From the NCBI GenBank assembly GCA_023248915.1, contig JAHFDQ010000286.1:1-7773 (forward strand): a stretch of 7,773 nucleotides of DNA, read 5' to 3'. Below, piece by piece: positions 1-7,107 of this stretch. Each line of letters begins with the position of its first letter. Position 1 is the stretch's first letter. Source of the DNA: Archangiaceae bacterium (lineage in GTDB: Bacteria > Myxococcota > Myxococcia > Myxococcales > Myxococcaceae). Made by a program: the position numbers and the translations under genes. The notes under the pieces were generated by a model. The model did no database searches. It was given only the letters and a program-made list of their open reading frames with translations, and was not told where the DNA came from.

Positions 1-28
1 ATGCCAGCGCAAAGCCCTGCTCACTGGC

Positions 29-1498
29 CTACGGTTTCGGGCTTTCCGGGGCCGGGGCGGCCGGCGGGGCGGCGGCGGCCGCCGCCGCGGGAGTCGGCGC
101 GACAACCGGGGGGGGAGCCGCCGCCGGCTTGCCCGCGGGAGGCGCTCCAGGGGCTGCTCCGGGGGCCGGAGCTGGGGCCGAGCCGGGAGCAGTTCCAGGG
201 GCCGGCGCTGGGGCCGCGCCCTCGCCTGCCGGCTTGTCGCCCCCGGCGGGAGCCTCGCCCTCCTGGGCTGCCTCGTCGGACATCTTGTCGAGCAGCGACG
301 CCCCTCCGGAAGCGGCCTTCGGCTTTTCCTTCGTTTGCCCCGTCGCCGGCGCCACGGCCGCGCCCGTCTTCTGCATCGCGGCCAAGCCCTTGATCTTGGC
401 GTCGATCGCCGCCTGGTCGGCCGTCGACGTCAGGGCGATGGCCTTGCACTTCTCCAGGAAGCCGACCGCTTTGTCCCAGCCCGATTTTTCCGACGCGTAG
501 GCCCACCCGGCGCCGCAGATGGCGTCCGGCTGGTCGGGCTTCAAGCTCAATACGCGCTCGAACTCCGCCCCGGCCGCCGGCCCCTTCTTCGGGTCGCGCC
601 CCTTCTGCCCGTCGAGGGCGAAGGCGTAGGCGAGGTGCCCTTCGTAGGACGTCGGGTCGAGCTGCACCGCCCGGGCGAACGACTTCTCGGCCGTATCGTA
701 GTCGCGGTAGGACAGCGCCATCGCCCCGATGTTCATGTGGCCGGGAGCGAACTTCTCGGAAAGCGCCACCGACTTCTGAAACTGGCCGAGCGCGAGCCGC
801 CGGTCGTCCATCTTCAGGTAGATCATCCCCAGGTTGTTGTAGACGCCGGGATCTTTCTCATCGAGCTTCTTGGCGTTGCCGCTGATGAACTCGGCCAGCC
901 GGTAGTTGCCCTGGTCGTAATAGATGAGGGCCAGGTTCTTGTAGGCGTCGGGGTTGTCCTTGGTGCGCGAGAGCACCTTGCGCGCGGCCGCCTCGGCCTT
1001 GTCGAACCTCTTGGCCAGCCGGTAGGCCACCGTGAGGTTGTTCAACAGGGCGACGTCGTACTCCTTGCCGGGCGCCTTCAGGGCCGCCTCGTACAGGGCG
1101 ATGGCCTTGTCGAACTTGTCCTCCTGCCGGTACACCTTGCCCAGGTTGAGCAGCGTGGCTCCGTGGGCGGGGTCGGCCTTGTGCGCCGCCTCGTAGGCGG
1201 CCTCGGCCCTGGCGAGGTCGCCCTGCCGCTCGGCAATGACTCCGAGGTTGTACCGGGCGTTCACCCAGGTGGGCTGCTTGTCCAGCGCCCTCGTGAACCC
1301 GGCCGCCGCGTCGTCCAGCTTCGCGGCGTCGAAGTCGGCCACCGCCTGCTTGAAGAGCTCTTCGGGGCTCTTCTCCTTCGGGGGCGGGGGCGCGGCTTCC
1401 GTCACCGGCGGCGGCGCGGCCACCACTTCCTTGGTCGTCGCGCAGGACGCGAGCGTCAGGGCGGCGGCGGCGAAGACGGCGAGCTTCAGCGACTTCAT
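29..1498 (-). CDS. gltE: TPR lipoprotein, probable gliding motility lipoprotein GltE (AglT)
   Basis: 489 residues from the ATG at 1498, which has GGAAGG 6 nt upstream and opens a compact lipoprotein signal peptide (MKSLK, hydrophobic core, lipobox LASC with the modified Cys at residue 19). Ala at +2 does not signal inner-membrane retention, so outer-membrane anchoring is likely. A Pro-rich spacer (28-42) leads into about nine consecutive TPR-like units over residues 44-352. Clear ones begin at 78 (ARYNLGVIAERQGDLARAEA), 112, 148, 183 (YKNLALIYYDQGNYRLAEF), 217 (YNNLGMIYLKMDDRRLALGQ) and 251. The rest of the protein (about 375-489) is low-complexity, ending in a Pro/Ala tail. In M. xanthus GltE/AglT is a TPR lipoprotein of the gliding machine encoded next to gltD, as here. 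An in-frame ATG at 1531 would add 11 residues and overlap the gltD stop as ATGA. After the TAG at 31-29 only 28 nt remain; no terminator is seen, so the operon may continue. The lipoprotein and TPR calls are firm; the name is inferred. Confidence 0.78.
   Translation of the reverse strand: MKSLKLAVFAAAALTLASCATTKEVVAAPPPVTEAAPPPPKEKSPEELFKQAVADFDAAKLDDAAAGFTRALDKQPTWVNARYNLGVIAERQGDLARAEAAYEAAHKADPAHGATLLNLGKVYRQEDKFDKAIALYEAALKAPGKEYDVALLNNLTVAYRLAKRFDKAEAAARKVLSRTKDNPDAYKNLALIYYDQGNYRLAEFISGNAKKLDEKDPGVYNNLGMIYLKMDDRRLALGQFQKSVALSEKFAPGHMNIGAMALSYRDYDTAEKSFARAVQLDPTSYEGHLAYAFALDGQKGRDPKKGPAAGAEFERVLSLKPDQPDAICGAGWAYASEKSGWDKAVGFLEKCKAIALTSTADQAAIDAKIKGLAAMQKTGAAVAPATGQTKEKPKAASGGASLLDKMSDEAAQEGEAPAGGDKPAGEGAAPAPAPGTAPGSAPAPAPGAAPGAPPAGKPAAAPPPVVAPTPAAAAAAAPPAAPAPESPKP
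32..253 (-). repeat. Pro/Ala-rich low-complexity coding tail of gltE
   Basis: The last 74 codons of the lipoprotein gene are an extremely GC-rich tract encoding almost only Pro, Ala and Gly. It contains degenerate P-A-P-G and A-P-G-A-type units and a run of seven or more Ala. The protein segment should be disordered, perhaps acting as a flexible arm through or along the cell wall. At DNA level this is a likely hotspot for slippage, length change between strains and sequencing error. Confidence 0.65.
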
Positions 1499-1504
1499 GG
1501 CAGG

Positions 1505-1510
1505 CCTTCC
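1505..1510 (-). promoter_or_regulatory. Shine-Dalgarno-like site deciding the gltE start
   Basis: The minus strand reads GGAAGG, 6 nt before the ATG at 1498. It supports that start, and the compact lipoprotein signal peptide it gives, over the in-frame ATG at 1531. The upstream ATG has its own weaker AGGTG (1540-1536) 4 nt away, so both may be used. Confidence 0.55.
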
Positions 1511-1527
1511 GTTCGGCTCGAAGAAGT

Positions 1528-4500
1528 TCATGGGGCACCTGCGCCGACCGCGGACGCGGTCGTAGCGCCCGCCGGCGGCGGGGCCTTGGGGCCAGCGGGG
1601 GGGACCGCCGGCGCGGGCGCGGCCGGAGCCGGCGGAGCGTCGTTGGCGGTCGCGACCGGCACCTCGGTGCTGATCGGCGCGGTGACGAAGAACTCCGACC
1701 CCCGGTACGGCACCTCGCGCACCTTGGCGTAGACCCCCGGCCGGTACTTGTTCATCTTCTCCTGCGCCAAGAGCGTCCACTCCGTGTAGATGTTCAGCTC
1801 GTAGCTCTTGGCGAGCGCCTTCTCGAGCGCCTCGATCGCCTTCTCTTCGAGGGGGAAGGCGCGGTTCTCGAGCTCGCCGCGGTACATCTCAAGCTGCTCT
1901 TCGTCCAAGGGCTTGCCCTTGTAGGTCGGGTCGGGCGAGTCGAGGAAGTTCTGGGCGAAGTCGGCGTAGGCCATGCCGATGCGGGTCAGCGCCGCGACGC
2001 CGTACTCGCCGGCGCCAATCTGAAGCACCTCGGTGTACGCCTTCTCGACTTCCTGAATCTTCTTCAGCTTCAGGTCGAGGTCCTTCTTCAGGGTAGCCAC
2101 CTTCGAGAACTTGATGTCGAGGTACTGCTTCCACATCGGCTCGAGCGCGAGGAACCGGCACTGCGCGAAGGCGATCAGCACCCGGTCGTTCTTCTTGTCG
2201 TCGAGAGACAGCTTGGCGAAGGCGGCGATCAAGTCCTTCTGCAGGCGTTCGACTTCCACCGGCTTCTGCTGGGCCTTCTGTGCCTGGAGCACCCGGTACT
2301 TCGCCTCGTAAGTCTTCGGGGCGGCGACGCGGCTGTCCTTCGCGTAGCTGGTGGCGAAGGCCTCGAACGTCTTCACCACGTCGGGCCAGCGCTTTTCCTT
2401 CTCGTGAATCAGCCCGATGTTGAAGGCCAAGTCGGGCACGTCCTTTCGGTCCTTGAAGCGGACCATGTACCGCTGGTAGGCGGCGATGGCCTTGTCCGAC
2501 CGGCCCAGCCCTTCCCACCACAGGCCGGCGTCGAACTGCGCGTCCGCCACCCACTTCTCCGCCTCTTTCAGCAGCTCTTCCTTTTCCTTGGCGTCGGTCT
2601 TCCTCGGTTCGACCTTGGCGACCTTGGCCTCGGCCTTCTTGCCCTTGGCTTCCTTAGCCTTGGCTTCCTTCTCTTTCTTCACCAGGTCCTTGATGTTGTC
2701 GTAACCGACCGCCTTGGGCCCGGCGGCCTCGTCGTAGGCGGCGATGAAGGCCTCGTACATCTCGGCGGCCCGTTGGAAGTCGGCCACCTTCTCGTAGAAG
2801 TTCGCGAGCGAGTAGCGCACCTTTAACTCGAAGACGCTGCCCGGGTACTCCTTCAAGACGCGCTCGCCCGACTCGATGCCCCGGTCGATCTGGTTCGCGT
2901 CCTGGAAGATGACCATCGAGTAGGTCAGCGCCCGGTCGGCGTTGTCCGACTTCGGGAACTCGGCCACGAACTTCAGGTACTCCTCGGCCGCTTTCGACGC
3001 CTTCTTCTCTCTCTTGTAGACGACCAGGTCCACCCACTTGTACTGCGAACCCTCGACCACTCCGCCCACGCGCTTGGTGAACTCGGTGCCGGCCTTGGAC
3101 AGCTTCTTGTTGGCGATGAACTGGCGCGACAGCTTGTTCAATTCGAGCCACTCTTCCTTCTCTTCGAGCACCGACATCGACAGGTCGGCCGCCTCTTGCG
3201 AGCGCTTCTCCTCGGGCCACTTCATGATGATCTCGCCGAAGCGTTGCGCCGCTTCCACGAAGTGGTTGCGGTCGTAGTAGACGACCGCCGCCTGGTACCG
3301 GACGTCGATCTCGTCGGTGTTGTTCGGGTAGAGCCGGTTGTAGCCGTCGCAGGCGACCGTCAGCTTGCCCTCGAACTTGGTCAGGGGCTGTTCCTGCAGC
3401 TCTTTCGCCGAGCGCTTGGTGATCTTCTGGCCCTTGGTGACTTCGCCCTTCTTCTTCGTCTCTTCGACCTTCTCGCCCGCCTTCAGCTCGGTCTTCTGCA
3501 AGAGGCCCCGCTCGATGCGCACCAGCTTGTCGTAGGCCAGAATCGAGTCATAGGCCGACTGCTGGCGGTACTTCTCCTGCGAGACTTCCTTGGCGGCGTC
3601 GCGGGCCGGAATCTTGAACGCCACCACGCCGTCGTACTGGGCGGCCGCCGGTTCCCACTCTTCCAGGGCCCACAGAATTTCGGCGTAGTAGAACTTGAGG
3701 TTGAAGGCGAAGTCCGAAACGAAGGCCTCGTCGTCGCCGCTCGCGAAGGCGTCGATGTACTGCTTGTAGATGTCGCGGGCCAGCCGATAGGTCTCGACCG
3801 ACTTCGTCTTCTGCGCTTCCTGGTGGTACTCGGTGACCATCGTGCGCATCGCCTCTTCGGCGACGTTGAAGCCGTTGCGCAGCACGTCCTTGCTCGACTC
3901 GTTCGCCTTCCACCAGGTGCTGCCGGGCCGGTACAGCTCGGCCAACTTCTTGATCTCGGCCTTCACCTGGTCGCGCTGGCGCAGCCCCTCGTAGCTCTTG
4001 ATGATCGACTGCTGGTAGTCGGGCGCGCCGGCCTGCATCGGGTCTTCGCCGATCAGGTACCGGAAAGTCTTGATGCCGTTCTCGTGGTGGCCGGCGTCGG
4101 CGAGGCTGTAGGCCATCTTCGAGATGAGGTTGGCCTGCTTCTTCTTGCCCGCGTGCTGCTTGTAGTAGGCGATGGCGTCGTCCGACCGGTTCAACTGCAC
4201 GAAGACGGTCACCATGTCGTTCAGCCCTTCGTTCTTCAGGTCGGTCATCGCCTTGCCCTGCTTTTCGGCGTAGTCGACGACTTCCTGCAGCTTCTTCAGC
4301 GCCTTCTCGTGCTCGCCCGCGTTGAAGTCGCACCACGCCAGCTTGTACAGGGCGTAGGACTTGATCTTCGGCACCGGGCTGGCGAAGGCCTTCTCGTACA
4401 TCTCTTTCGCCTTGCCCAGGTTGTTGGCGATGTCGAAGTAGTGGTTGCCCAACTGGACGTAGGTGTCGGGCACGAACTTCGAACCGGGGTAGTTCTTGAT

Positions 4501-5136
4501 CAGCTCTTCGTACCGCTTGACCGCCTGGTCGCGCTTGCCGGTCTCGTAGAGGTTGTACCCGAGCGAGAACAGCACCTCGTCCTTGCGCTCGTAGGCCGGG
4601 TACTCGCGCAGAATCGTCTCGTACAGGCGCATCGTCTCGGACCGGTAGAGCTCGCTCTCGCGGTGCTCTTCCTTGGCGTCGGCGACCTTCTCGCCGCGGT
4701 TGCGCGCGTCGTCGACCTTGCGCTCGTCTTCCTGAAACTTGGCCATCTCTTTCCGGTTCAGGTACTTGGACTTTTCCCAATAGAACTCGGAGAGCTGGAA
4801 CAAGAGCTCGGCCTTCTGCGGCGACCCGTCGGCGATCTTCGGGATGATCTTCTTCAGCTGCTCGACCGCCTCGTCACGCTTCTTGTCGGCCAGCGATTCT
4901 TTCTGGGCGTCTTCGAGCGTGGGGGCGTCCTTGAACTTGGCCGGCCCCTTGCGCTGCAGCTTCTTCTTCGAGTCCGCGGCCTTGGCCGCGACACCGGTCG
5001 CCGCCGGTTCGGCCGCCTTGGCGCCCTTGTCCTTCTTGGCGCCCTTCCTGGCCGCCGGCTCGGCCTGGCTGATTCCGCCGGCTGCCAGCGACAACCCCAC
5101 CGCGACGGCGATACCCCGAAGCGACGACGACTTCAT
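1528..5136 (-). CDS. gltD: Large periplasmic multi-TPR protein, probable gliding motility protein GltD (AgmU)
   Basis: 1202 residues, about the size I recall for M. xanthus GltD/AgmU, a TPR protein of the gliding complex. The start has an AGGAG site and a Sec signal peptide (MKSSSLRG, hydrophobic residues 9-22, likely cleavage after SQA at residue 25). A Lys/Ala-rich mature N-terminus (28-70) follows. TPR-like hairpins recur at about 80-130, 165-255 (including 'YEELIKNYPGSKF'), 260-400, 445-510, 590-680, 715-805 (including 'LKFVAEFPKS'), 865-935 and 1040-1125. Many resemble the 'outer membrane lipoprotein assembly' type of TPR, with Y-P-x-S after helix B. Two charged Lys/Glu linkers interrupt them, at about 547-585 and 815-860, and could form extended helices or coiled coils. 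The last 45 residues (from about 1157) are Pro/Ala-rich and probably disordered. In the family model GltD spans the periplasm as a scaffold between inner-membrane Glt proteins and outer-membrane components. Its TGA overlaps a possible ATG of the next gene, supporting co-expression. No frameshift or internal stop is seen. The gene is certain; the gltD name comes from size, architecture and adjacency to the GltE-like lipoprotein. Confidence 0.75.
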   Translation of the reverse strand: MKSSSLRGIAVAVGLSLAAGGISQAEPAARKGAKKDKGAKAAEPAATGVAAKAADSKKKLQRKGPAKFKDAPTLEDAQKESLADKKRDEAVEQLKKIIPKIADGSPQKAELLFQLSEFYWEKSKYLNRKEMAKFQEDERKVDDARNRGEKVADAKEEHRESELYRSETMRLYETILREYPAYERKDEVLFSLGYNLYETGKRDQAVKRYEELIKNYPGSKFVPDTYVQLGNHYFDIANNLGKAKEMYEKAFASPVPKIKSYALYKLAWCDFNAGEHEKALKKLQEVVDYAEKQGKAMTDLKNEGLNDMVTVFVQLNRSDDAIAYYKQHAGKKKQANLISKMAYSLADAGHHENGIKTFRYLIGEDPMQAGAPDYQQSIIKSYEGLRQRDQVKAEIKKLAELYRPGSTWWKANESSKDVLRNGFNVAEEAMRTMVTEYHQEAQKTKSVETYRLARDIYKQYIDAFASGDDEAFVSDFAFNLKFYYAEILWALEEWEPAAAQYDGVVAFKIPARDAAKEVSQEKYRQQSAYDSILAYDKLVRIERGLLQKTELKAGEKVEETKKKGEVTKGQKITKRSAKELQEQPLTKFEGKLTVACDGYNRLYPNNTDEIDVRYQAAVVYYDRNHFVEAAQRFGEIIMKWPEEKRSQEAADLSMSVLEEKEEWLELNKLSRQFIANKKLSKAGTEFTKRVGGVVEGSQYKWVDLVVYKREKKASKAAEEYLKFVAEFPKSDNADRALTYSMVIFQDANQIDRGIESGERVLKEYPGSVFELKVRYSLANFYEKVADFQRAAEMYEAFIAAYDEAAGPKAVGYDNIKDLVKKEKEAKAKEAKGKKAEAKVAKVEPRKTDAKEKEELLKEAEKWVADAQFDAGLWWEGLGRSDKAIAAYQRYMVRFKDRKDVPDLAFNIGLIHEKEKRWPDVVKTFEAFATSYAKDSRVAAPKTYEAKYRVLQAQKAQQKPVEVERLQKDLIAAFAKLSLDDKKNDRVLIAFAQCRFLALEPMWKQYLDIKFSKVATLKKDLDLKLKKIQEVEKAYTEVLQIGAGEYGVAALTRIGMAYADFAQNFLDSPDPTYKGKPLDEEQLEMYRGELENRAFPLEEKAIEALEKALAKSYELNIYTEWTLLAQEKMNKYRPGVYAKVREVPYRGSEFFVTAPISTEVPVATANDAPPAPAAPAPAVPPAGPKAPPPAGATTASAVGAGAP
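2557..2694 (-). other. Lys/Glu/Ala-rich linker coding segment in gltD
   Basis: This segment encodes residues 815-860 of the large TPR protein. It is almost entirely Lys, Glu and Ala with a few Val, Arg and Asp, including KEKEAKAKEAKGKKAEAK. It separates two TPR blocks and would be expected to form a long charged helix or a flexible spacer rather than TPR hairpins. A shorter Lys-rich linker of similar kind lies at residues 547-585. Confidence 0.6.
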
Positions 5137-5141
5137 GCTTT

Positions 5142-5146
5142 CTCCT
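5142..5146 (-). promoter_or_regulatory. Shine-Dalgarno sequence of gltD
   Basis: The minus strand reads AGGAG, 5 nt before the ATG at 5136. This is the strongest ribosome-binding site in the window. It fixes the start of the 1202-residue protein and suggests it is translated independently rather than by coupling to the gene upstream. Confidence 0.8.
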
Positions 5147-5172
5147 GGACGCGGTCCCGCGAGAAGATTTCG

Positions 5173-5188
5173 GCCGGAACCGACCGGC
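5173..5188. repeat. Short inverted repeat in the gltD leader
   Basis: GCCGG at 5173-5177 and CCGGC at 5184-5188 are perfect complements separated by 6 nt, so a small G/C hairpin could form about 35 nt upstream of the downstream start codon. No T tract follows on the minus strand, so it does not look like an intrinsic terminator. A 5-bp palindromic stem is easily expected by chance in DNA this GC-rich. Confidence 0.25.
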
Positions 5189-5246
5189 GCGGCCCCTTGA
5201 AAAACCGGCGAAAGCTACACTCGGCCCGCCAAAATGGAAAGTCCGC

Positions 5247-5576
5247 TCAGGAGCGCGGCGCCGACGGTTCGTCGACGCACAAAACCGTCGCGGCGCCGGC
5301 CACTTCCCCGGCCAGCTCGAGGCAGCCGCGGCCGATTCTCCGCACCCTCAGCCCCTCTTTGCCGAGGGTTTCGCCCTCGAGAACGACTTCGGCCTGGCCG
5401 TCCGGCCCCTCGACGACGCCGCCGTGTCGGGCGCTGACGGTGTCGACCAGCACCAGCTCGGCCACCGAGACATCGGCGAAGTGGCGAAGGGGCTCGTCCG
5501 CCCGCGCAGCGACCGGCAGGGCCGCCGCCAGCGCGGCACCACAGAGGGCTACCCAGCGTCGCGCCTGGGAAGTCAT
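5247..5576 (-). CDS. Small secreted protein, possible PilP/GspC-type periplasmic domain
   Basis: 109 residues from the ATG at 5576; the stop is TGA at 5249-5247. This start is chosen because it opens a good signal peptide (ARR, then a hydrophobic stretch at residues 8-24, likely cleavage after ARA at residue 26) and because it lies 2 nt after the TAG of the upstream gene. That layout suits translation by reinitiation, and I see no strong Shine-Dalgarno sequence. The C at residue 12 is not in a lipobox, so this is not a lipoprotein. The mature 83 residues are short beta strands: residues 40-47 (ELVLVDTV), a Gly-rich turn, then 'GPDGQAEVVLEGETLGKEG' and 'LRVRRIGRGCLELAG'. The order 'LVGTV ... 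DPDG ... V..G..LG ... G.V..IG...V.L' is what I know from PilP lipoproteins and the GspC homology region, small beta domains that link inner-membrane platforms to outer-membrane partners. Cys85 and Cys100 could form a disulfide. I do not recognise a named gliding gene. GltK is a possible counterpart by locus, but it is described as a lipoprotein, which this is not. The gene is well supported; the domain assignment is a by-eye inference. Confidence 0.72.
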   Translation of the reverse strand: MTSQARRWVALCGAALAAALPVAARADEPLRHFADVSVAELVLVDTVSARHGGVVEGPDGQAEVVLEGETLGKEGLRVRRIGRGCLELAGEVAGAATVLCVDEPSAPRS

Positions 5577-5578
5577 GA

Positions 5579-7087
5579 CTACTCGGCCGCCCGCGGGCAG
5601 CCCCGCTTCAGCGTGTATTGGTAGTAGCCGATCTCGTCGATCCAGAATTCGCCCTGGAACTTCCAGTAGTTCCAATTCTCGGCGGGCATCGTTGGCCGGT
5701 AAAGCGCCTGCTTCTGCAGCATTCGAACCTGGTCGATGCCGACCTCGGCGAGCTCTTTCTCGGACTTCGACGTCTCGAACCGGATGATCTCTCCCTGGTC
5801 GGAGAAGTTCTTGATGTTGCGGTAGGCCTCGACCAACCGGTTCTTTGCGAACTGGCCCGCCACCTGGGTAAGCGTATTCCGGTTCTGGTCCAGGTACGTG
5901 ATGAGGTCAGGCCCCAGCTTGGTGGTGCGCCAGGCCTGGTTCGCGTTGATGTAGTCCTTCTCTTTGTCGATCTGCGCCAGCATGCTGAAGACGCCGAGCA
6001 TGCGCTCGTTGCTGCGCACCCACAGCCGCACCGGCTTGGGCAGCCTGCCTTCGTTGGACTCTTCGCCGACGAGCCGGAAATAGTAGTTGAAGTCCTTGTC
6101 CTCGCCCTCGATCAGCGGCTTCAGCTTGTCCGCCATCGGCGCGTACACCTCGTCGTAGGCGGCCAGCGCGGTCTTCGACTCTTCGTACAGGCAACTGAAG
6201 TAATAGACGGTCGCCTTCAGCACCCACGACTCGGGCTGAAACGCCCCCGAGAACTGGGGCGCGTGCAGGGCCTGCAAGCTGCCCAGCGCTCCGCCGAAGT
6301 CCTCGTTCTGAAACCGGGCGAAGCCGTTCTCGAACAGCGCCTGGTCCCAGTACTTCGAGAAGCGGGGAATGCGCTCGTAGGCCTCGGTGGCCTTCTGGTA
6401 CTGCCCGGCGCCGTAGTGCGCCCGGCCCAGAGCCAACAGCGACAGCCACTGGGTGTTGACCAGCTCGACCTGGTTCTTCGACTGGGTGGCCAGCACCGTC
6501 TCGAAGGCGTTCACCGCGTCGTTCATCTGTTGGCCGCCCGGGTAGCGCGGGTCGACCAGCACGATGCCCAGGAGGTACTGGGCCTTCGCGAAGATGGTGC
6601 TCTCCTTCGGGACGGCTTCGAGGAAGGCGCGGGCCTCTTCGAACTTGGCCTTGCGCTGGCTGATGCCGCCGATCAGGTAATTGATGCGCGAGAGCACCTC
6701 GATCGGCAGCGTCGCCCAGTCCTCGTTGTAGGTGTTGTTGAGCAGGTTGGGGATCAGGTACTGGTCGCCCAACTGTTGCTGCATGTTGACCAGCCCCTCG
6801 ACCGCCTTCAGGTAGTAGGGGTGGGCCTTCCCGGCCCGGAGGATGGTCGCGTAGTACATGAAAGCCGTGACCGGCAGGTTCTGCTTCGCGAAGCTCTGGG
6901 CGAGGTAGAACTCGCTCTTGGTCCGCAGGTCGGCGTCGGTCGAGGTTTCCGACAATTCGTAGAACGTCTGCGAGGCCGCCGCGTAGTCGCCCGAGTTGAA
7001 GGCGGACAGCGCGTGGTTGTAGACGTTCAGGTCCTGGGCCGAGGCGGCGAGCGGTGCGAGGAAGGCGGCAGCGAGGATTCGCTTCAT
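5579..7087 (-). CDS. gltC: Secreted periplasmic TPR protein, probable gliding motility protein GltC
   Basis: 502 residues. The chosen ATG at 7087 begins a Sec signal peptide: MKR, a hydrophobic core (residues 4-15), and likely signal peptidase I cleavage after ASA at residue 17 (mature start QDLNVY). The frame stays open upstream to 7258, but that stretch is Arg/Gly/Pro-rich and overlaps the barrel gene. The mature protein is mostly helical, with TPR-like hairpins at about residues 20-85, 140-200 and 215-310. The first has the pattern ALSAFNSGDYAAASQTFYEL and a later one GRAHYGAGQYQKATEAYERI. Residues 390-465 look like a further helical segment. Residues 472-497 form a dense aromatic block (NYWKFQGEFW then GYYQYTLKRGC) that I associate with GltC-like myxobacterial proteins. 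In M. xanthus GltC is a periplasmic part of the Glt trans-envelope complex that works with the GltA/GltB barrels. Here it follows a barrel gene by 20 nt, with only a weak ribosome-binding site, and precedes the small gene by 2 nt. The secreted TPR call is firm; the GltC name rests on size, C-terminal motif and neighbourhood. Confidence 0.75.
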   Translation of the reverse strand: MKRILAAAFLAPLAASAQDLNVYNHALSAFNSGDYAAASQTFYELSETSTDADLRTKSEFYLAQSFAKQNLPVTAFMYYATILRAGKAHPYYLKAVEGLVNMQQQLGDQYLIPNLLNNTYNEDWATLPIEVLSRINYLIGGISQRKAKFEEARAFLEAVPKESTIFAKAQYLLGIVLVDPRYPGGQQMNDAVNAFETVLATQSKNQVELVNTQWLSLLALGRAHYGAGQYQKATEAYERIPRFSKYWDQALFENGFARFQNEDFGGALGSLQALHAPQFSGAFQPESWVLKATVYYFSCLYEESKTALAAYDEVYAPMADKLKPLIEGEDKDFNYYFRLVGEESNEGRLPKPVRLWVRSNERMLGVFSMLAQIDKEKDYINANQAWRTTKLGPDLITYLDQNRNTLTQVAGQFAKNRLVEAYRNIKNFSDQGEIIRFETSKSEKELAEVGIDQVRMLQKQALYRPTMPAENWNYWKFQGEFWIDEIGYYQYTLKRGCPRAAE

Positions 7088-7107
7088 GGTGTGGTTTAGG
7101 CCTGTCG

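Larger units (their letters stand above)
5137..5246 (-). other. 110-nt gap between the small gene and gltD
   Basis: This is the only appreciable non-coding stretch in the window. It holds the Shine-Dalgarno of the downstream gene and one short inverted repeat (5173-5188). It is somewhat richer in A/T runs than the coding DNA, with T runs on the transcribed-sense strand near 5230-5235 and 5197-5205. I could not find a convincing -35/-10 pair, or a -24/-12 sigma-54 site with correct spacing. It could hold an internal promoter for the gltD-gltE pair or simply be a leader within one transcript; the sequence does not decide. Confidence 0.5.

Noticed and set aside
1..393. Plus-strand open frame beginning at the first base
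   Set aside because: It is Pro/Arg-rich and arises from the antisense of the Pro/Ala tail of gltE; the ATG at position 1 is coincidental.
335..1732. Plus-strand open frame of 465 codons
   Set aside because: It is antisense to the gltE lipoprotein, with shadow-type composition rich in Gly, Arg, Leu and Val and no domain.
3548..4780. Minus-strand open frame of 410 codons within gltD in another frame
   Set aside because: Its product is Arg/Gly/Ala-rich with no structure, while the overlapping 1202-residue frame has TPR repeats throughout.
5209..5230. Sigma-54-like TGGC followed by GC in the gltD leader
   Set aside because: The spacing between the GG and GC elements is about 3 nt too long for a -24/-12 promoter.
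5205..5240. Possible intrinsic terminator after the small gene (GGCG and CGCC followed by a T run on the minus strand)
   Set aside because: The stem is only 4 bp with a loop of roughly 16 nt, too weak to call despite the five T residues after it.
5577..5675. Upstream extension of the small gene by 33 codons
   Set aside because: The extension overlaps the conserved C-terminal block of gltC and would bury the signal peptide; the ATG at 5576 is the better start.
3196..5787. Long plus-strand open frame of 863 codons
   Set aside because: It lies antisense to gltD, the gap and the small gene, and its product is a monotonous Leu/Val/Arg/Gly/Asp-rich sequence with no signal or domain. Such frames are expected opposite a GC-rich gene with strong third-position bias. 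The minus frame has a signal peptide, TPRs and a strong ribosome-binding site.
5618..7099. Plus-strand open frame of 493 codons
   Set aside because: It is antisense to gltC with the same Leu/Val/Arg-rich shadow composition, and no recognisable family. The minus-strand protein explains the region.
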